From Wolbachia endosymbiont of Armadillidium arcangelii (GTDB lineage: Bacteria; Pseudomonadota; Alphaproteobacteria; Rickettsiales; Anaplasmataceae), in the NCBI RefSeq assembly GCF_040207875.1, contig NZ_CP157942.1, positions 372,001 to 436,000 of the forward strand: a stretch of 64,000 bases of DNA, written 5' to 3'. The translations under genes were made by a program, and so were the position numbers. The first letter of the stretch is position 1, and every line of letters starts with the position of its first letter. Shown in pieces: positions 60,292 to 64,000 of this stretch. Under the pieces are notes generated by a model, which had not been told where the DNA came from, made no database searches, and worked only from the letters and a program-made list of their open reading frames with translations.

Positions 60292-62898
60292 ATGAACAAT
60301 TCTTTAAATGCAAAAACGACTTTAAATGTTGATAGAAAGTCATATAGCTACTTTAGCCTAAGTAGTGCTGGTAAATTCTTAGGAATAGATTTAACCAAAT
60401 TGCCTTGCTCACTCAAGGTATTGCTTGAAAATTTATTGCGCAATGAAGATGGAGTAAACGTAAAGCTGGATGACATAAGAGTACTAGCAGACTGCGTCAA
60501 TAAACACACTAATCACGAAATTAGCTATAAACCAGCAAGGGTGTTGATGCAAGATTTTACAGGGGTTCCTGCTGTTGTTGATCTAGCTTCAATGCGGAGC
60601 TATGTAAAGCAAAATGGAGGAAGCCCGAGTAACATAAACCCATCTGTACCGGTTGATCTTGTGATTGACCATTCTGTTCAAGTAGATAGTTATGGAAGCA
60701 CTTCCGCATTCAGTAAAAATGTTGAGCTAGAAGTAAAAAGAAATTTGGAGAGATATCAATTTTTAAAGTGGGGAGAGTCGTCCTTCACAAATTTTAGAGT
60801 AGTACCGCCAGGTACTGGAATTTGCCACCAAGTGAATCTTGAATATTTAGCGCAAGTTGTGTATAATAATGATGGAGTCATATATCCTGACACTTTGGTT
60901 GGTACTGACAGCCATACTACAATGGTTAACGGGTTATCAGTCCTTGGTTGGGGTGTTGGAGGCATAGAAGCTGAATCTGTGATGCTTGGTCAACCAATTA
61001 GTATGGTGATTCCAGAAGTAGTTGGATTTAAATTAATTGGCAGACTTCCAGAAGGAGTAACTGCGACTGATTTAGTGCTGACGGTTACCAATATCCTAAG
61101 AACAAAAGGTGTTGTTGGTAAGTTTGTAGAATTTTATGGTGATGGTTTAGATTATTTATCTTTGGCAGATAGGGCCACTATAGCTAACATGGCCCCAGAG
61201 TATGGCGCAACTTGTGGATTCTTTCCAATTGACCAGAAAACACTAGATTATTTAAACTTGACCGGAAGGCCAGAAGAGCTGGTTAAATTAGTTGAGGCTT
61301 ATGCGAAAGAGCAAGGATTGTGGCGTGGCAATAATGAGTTAGCATTTTTTGACACACTAGAGCTTGATTTATCAAGCGTGAAGCCAGTAATGGCTGGTCC
61401 CAAAAGACCACAGGATAAGATTTTCCTTTCAGAAGTAGCGGAATCTTTTTCTACATCTTTTCCTATTAATGAGACAAACAGACCTCCGTTGGAACCTATC
61501 TATGGCGATCAGCTCCAGAGTGGCAGCGTAGTGATTGCAGCAATAACAAGCTGCACTAACACCTCAAATCCAAGTGTGATGATTGCTGCAGGTCTTGTAG
61601 CTCGTAATGCAATTAAACTTGGATTAAAATCAAAGCCTTGGGTTAAAACTTCTCTTGCTCCAGGGTCACAAGTTGTAACAGAATATTTAGAAAAGTCTGG
61701 ATTGCAGGTAGATCTAAATGCTTTGGGCTTTAATTTAGTTGGATATGGCTGCACAACTTGCATTGGGAATTCTGGTCCACTTAATAGTGATATAGAAGAT
61801 GATATTAAAAATAAAAACCTAACTGTTGCTGCAGTTTTATCTGGCAATCGTAACTTTGAAGGAAGAATTCATCCATTAGTTAAAGCTAATTACTTGGCAT
61901 CTCCGCCACTTGTTGTTGTATATGCGCTTGCTGGTACTGTGCAAATTGATCTGACAAAAGATTCAATATGCACAGATAAGAATGGAAATAATGTCTATCT
62001 CAAAGATATATGGCCAACAAACAATGAAATCGAAGATTGTGTTAAAAATGTGGTAACACGTGAGATGTTCATACAAAAGTATAAGGATGTTTTTTCTGGT
62101 GATGAACATTGGCAAAAAATAAAGTGTGAAAAAAGTGAAATCTATAATTGGGATGCAAACAGCACTTACATACAAAATCTGCCTTATTTTGATAATTTAT
62201 CACCTAAAAATAATAAAATCGATATAAAGGGTGCACAAGTATTGGCGATGTTTGGCGATAGCGTAACTACTGATCACATTTCCCCTGCAGGAAATATTGC
62301 CTCAAATAGTCCTGCTGGCCTATATTTAAAGGGGCTTGGAATTGAACCACAGGACTTTAATTCATATGGATCTCGCCGTGGTAACCACAATGTAATGATG
62401 CGTGGCACTTTTGCTAACATTAGAATAAAAAATGAAATGGTAAGCATCGAAGGCGGCTATACAAAATATATTCCTTCTCAAGAAATTATGTCGATTTTTG
62501 ATGCAGCGATGTGCTACAAGGAAGCTCTCATCATTGTGGCAGGAAAGGAATATGGTACAGGTTCAAGTAGGGATTGGGCAGCAAAGGGTACTTTACTGTT
62601 GGGGATTAAGGTTGTAATTGCAGAAAGCTTTGAGCGTATACATAGGTCCAACTTAGTTGGCATGGGTGTTCTTCCACTTACATTCCAAAATGGAATAACT
62701 AGAAAGATATTTGATGGTAGCGAGGTAATAAGCATAAAAGGTGAAATAGTGCCAGGTGGAAATCTAGAATGTATCATCAAAAGAAAGGATAATTCAAAGC
62801 AATCAATTCAACTCAAATGCTGTGTACAAACCGCAACTGAGATTAAATACTTAATGCATGGCGGAGTGTTAAGCTACATACTTGCACAATCCTTTTGA
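60292..62898 (+). CDS. acnA: Aconitate hydratase A
   Basis: 868 residues, the iron-sulfur TCA enzyme that isomerises citrate to isocitrate. Cluster-binding and active-site stretches are visible: VGTDSHTTMVNGLSVLGWGV, AAITSCTNTSNPSVMIAAGL with the first cluster Cys, GYGCTTCIGNSGPL with the other two, MFGDSVTTDHISPAGNI and GKEYGTGSSRDWAAKG. Length is near the usual 890. It follows secB by 6 bp and may share its transcript. Confidence 0.97.
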   Translation: MNNSLNAKTTLNVDRKSYSYFSLSSAGKFLGIDLTKLPCSLKVLLENLLRNEDGVNVKLDDIRVLADCVNKHTNHEISYKPARVLMQDFTGVPAVVDLASMRSYVKQNGGSPSNINPSVPVDLVIDHSVQVDSYGSTSAFSKNVELEVKRNLERYQFLKWGESSFTNFRVVPPGTGICHQVNLEYLAQVVYNNDGVIYPDTLVGTDSHTTMVNGLSVLGWGVGGIEAESVMLGQPISMVIPEVVGFKLIGRLPEGVTATDLVLTVTNILRTKGVVGKFVEFYGDGLDYLSLADRATIANMAPEYGATCGFFPIDQKTLDYLNLTGRPEELVKLVEAYAKEQGLWRGNNELAFFDTLELDLSSVKPVMAGPKRPQDKIFLSEVAESFSTSFPINETNRPPLEPIYGDQLQSGSVVIAAITSCTNTSNPSVMIAAGLVARNAIKLGLKSKPWVKTSLAPGSQVVTEYLEKSGLQVDLNALGFNLVGYGCTTCIGNSGPLNSDIEDDIKNKNLTVAAVLSGNRNFEGRIHPLVKANYLASPPLVVVYALAGTVQIDLTKDSICTDKNGNNVYLKDIWPTNNEIEDCVKNVVTREMFIQKYKDVFSGDEHWQKIKCEKSEIYNWDANSTYIQNLPYFDNLSPKNNKIDIKGAQVLAMFGDSVTTDHISPAGNIASNSPAGLYLKGLGIEPQDFNSYGSRRGNHNVMMRGTFANIRIKNEMVSIEGGYTKYIPSQEIMSIFDAAMCYKEALIIVAGKEYGTGSSRDWAAKGTLLLGIKVVIAESFERIHRSNLVGMGVLPLTFQNGITRKIFDGSEVISIKGEIVPGGNLECIIKRKDNSKQSIQLKCCVQTATEIKYLMHGGVLSYILAQSF

Positions 62899-63029
62899 TT
62901 TAGTGAAGTTATTACATGGACTTCTTTTAGCCAGCCCTGGTCCCTTCATAAATAATGATTTGCTCTATGCAAAGTTATGATATAATTTTACCTTACTACG
63001 GTAACAGAGTGTTTTGCAGATAGTTATAT

Positions 63030-64000
63030 ATGATTACCTCTATACAAGAACCTAACGAATTGAGAAAACGTTTACAAGGATTTTATCGTACTGATGAGAA
63101 AAGTTATGTACGTCGCCTTGTAGAAAACACAGAGCTTTCGGCTGATTCAAAAAATAGAATTTATAATATAGCAAAACAAGTTATTGAAAAGATTAAAGGC
63201 AACAAATTAGATGTCATAGATTCTTTCATGCAGCAATACTCGCTTTCCAACGACGAAGGAATAGCACTTATGTGTCTTGCTGAGTCACTACTTAGAATAC
63301 CAGATGATTATACAATAGACGAGCTAATCAAAGATAAAATTGCCAATCAAGAATGGAGTAAATATTTAGGACATTCTTCTTCATTGTTCGTCAATGCTTC
63401 CACGTGGAGTTTAATGATAGGAAGTAGTATATTAAGGAGTAATGAAAGAGATCCAAAATTCTATTACGCAATTTCTAGATTGCTGAAAAATTTAGGAGAG
63501 CCAATTATTCGCAAAGCAGTGAAACAAGCAATGTTAATGCTTGGTAACCATTTTGTTATTGGAGAGACTATAGAGAAAGCACTGGAAAATGTAAAACCAA
63601 ATGATAATAGCAAATTCTTATGCTCTTTTGATATGCTTGGCGAAGCTGCTCACACAGCTGAGGATGCGGAAGAGTATTTTAATTCATATATGCATTCAAT
63701 AAAAGCTATAGGTGAATCCACTGATATAAGTGATTGTTTTAAATCGCATGGAATTTCAATCAAATTATCTGCGTTACATCCACGTTATGAATTCAGCCAA
63801 TTCGATAATATAGCTGAAGAGTTGAGAGCTAAACTGCTGGAACTTTGTCATGAAGCAAAAAAATACAACATTTCATTATGCATAGATGCAGAAGAATCAG
63901 AAAGACTTGAGATGTCACTAGTTTTATTCGAGCAATTGCGTCTTGATGAGTCACTTTTCCAGTGGGAAGGGCTTGGCTTGGCTGTGCAAGCGTATCAAAA
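63030..64000 (+). CDS. putA: PutA, proline dehydrogenase / P5C dehydrogenase (5' part only)
   Basis: The frame from ATG 63030 is open to the window end (323 codons), so the gene is cut by the window edge, not broken. Opening residues (ITSIQEPNELRKRLQGFYRT, MQQYSLSNDEGIALMCLAES, LRIPDDYTIDELIKDKI) match the PutA arm domain and the start of the proline dehydrogenase barrel (later ISIKLSALHPRYEF). PutA oxidises proline to glutamate, feeding the TCA cycle. A TATAAT box at about 62981 lies upstream. It has no clear link to acnA other than direction. Confidence 0.93.
   Translation, partial: MITSIQEPNELRKRLQGFYRTDEKSYVRRLVENTELSADSKNRIYNIAKQVIEKIKGNKLDVIDSFMQQYSLSNDEGIALMCLAESLLRIPDDYTIDELIKDKIANQEWSKYLGHSSSLFVNASTWSLMIGSSILRSNERDPKFYYAISRLLKNLGEPIIRKAVKQAMLMLGNHFVIGETIEKALENVKPNDNSKFLCSFDMLGEAAHTAEDAEEYFNSYMHSIKAIGESTDISDCFKSHGISIKLSALHPRYEFSQFDNIAEELRAKLLELCHEAKKYNISLCIDAEESERLEMSLVLFEQLRLDESLFQWEGLGLAVQAYQ

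Overview
This window is from a Wolbachia genome (Rickettsiales, Alphaproteobacteria; obligate intracellular). The call rests on the 16S rRNA, which carries the Wolbachia-diagnostic stretch near 38607-38627, on the unlinked 16S and 23S-5S rRNA genes typical of Rickettsiales, on the AT-rich sequence, and on dense degraded insertion sequences beside single-copy housekeeping genes. All assignments come from reading the sequence; no database search was run.

Layout. 1-836 holds an IS4-type transposase remnant. 837-3742 (minus) carries nrdA and a TPR-methyltransferase gene. 4072-7025 is 23S-5S rRNA with a good promoter upstream. 7350-7842 (minus) is rpmH-rnpA; rnpA has no in-frame start. 7938-11914 carries pstC, atpD, atpC, a short-repeat patch and a small transaldolase. 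11940-15100 is an insertion-sequence graveyard (IS66, IS256 with an 8-bp target duplication, IS5). 15438-18420 holds nuoD, a cytochrome b561 and an FMN nitronate monooxygenase-type gene. 18518-25440 is a type IV secretion-associated cluster: a Ser-rich protein with a hydrophobic tail, a small membrane protein, a VirB4 paralogue whose Walker A lysine is arginine, and a 930-residue exported Cys-rich protein. 25441-36314 is a large accessory region: two IS110-type elements, an IS4 copy with a nonsense codon, a dnaJ-like gene with an HQD motif, two broken Wolbachia membrane-tail genes, a MITE, a 55-bp palindrome, and IS256 and IS630 remnants nested in each other. 36877-37425 is a TPR-like membrane protein.

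37646-39149 is 16S rRNA. From 39254 to the end the region is mostly ordinary: sdhC-sdhD, a Wolbachia orphan, a manC-type gene, a lolC/E-type gene, a mitofilin-like/hemY-like pair, atpG, pmbA, csp, a DEAD-type helicase, clpA, a membrane J-domain protein, fbaB, tRNA-Cys, a frameshifted lipoprotein gene, pyrD, rnc, then (minus) a SCO1/SenC gene, dnaQ and a Tim44-like gene, then (plus) secB, acnA and the 5' part of putA, which runs off the window.

How the genes fit together. Energy genes are scattered: atpD-atpC and atpG lie about 35 kb apart, with nuoD, sdhCD, acnA and putA elsewhere. They fit an amino-acid-fuelled TCA and respiratory metabolism, with fbaB and the small transaldolase serving sugar-phosphate synthesis. 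The most unusual material is the secretion-associated cluster, the structured non-coding DNA beside the IS110 transposases, and several genes caught in the process of decay.
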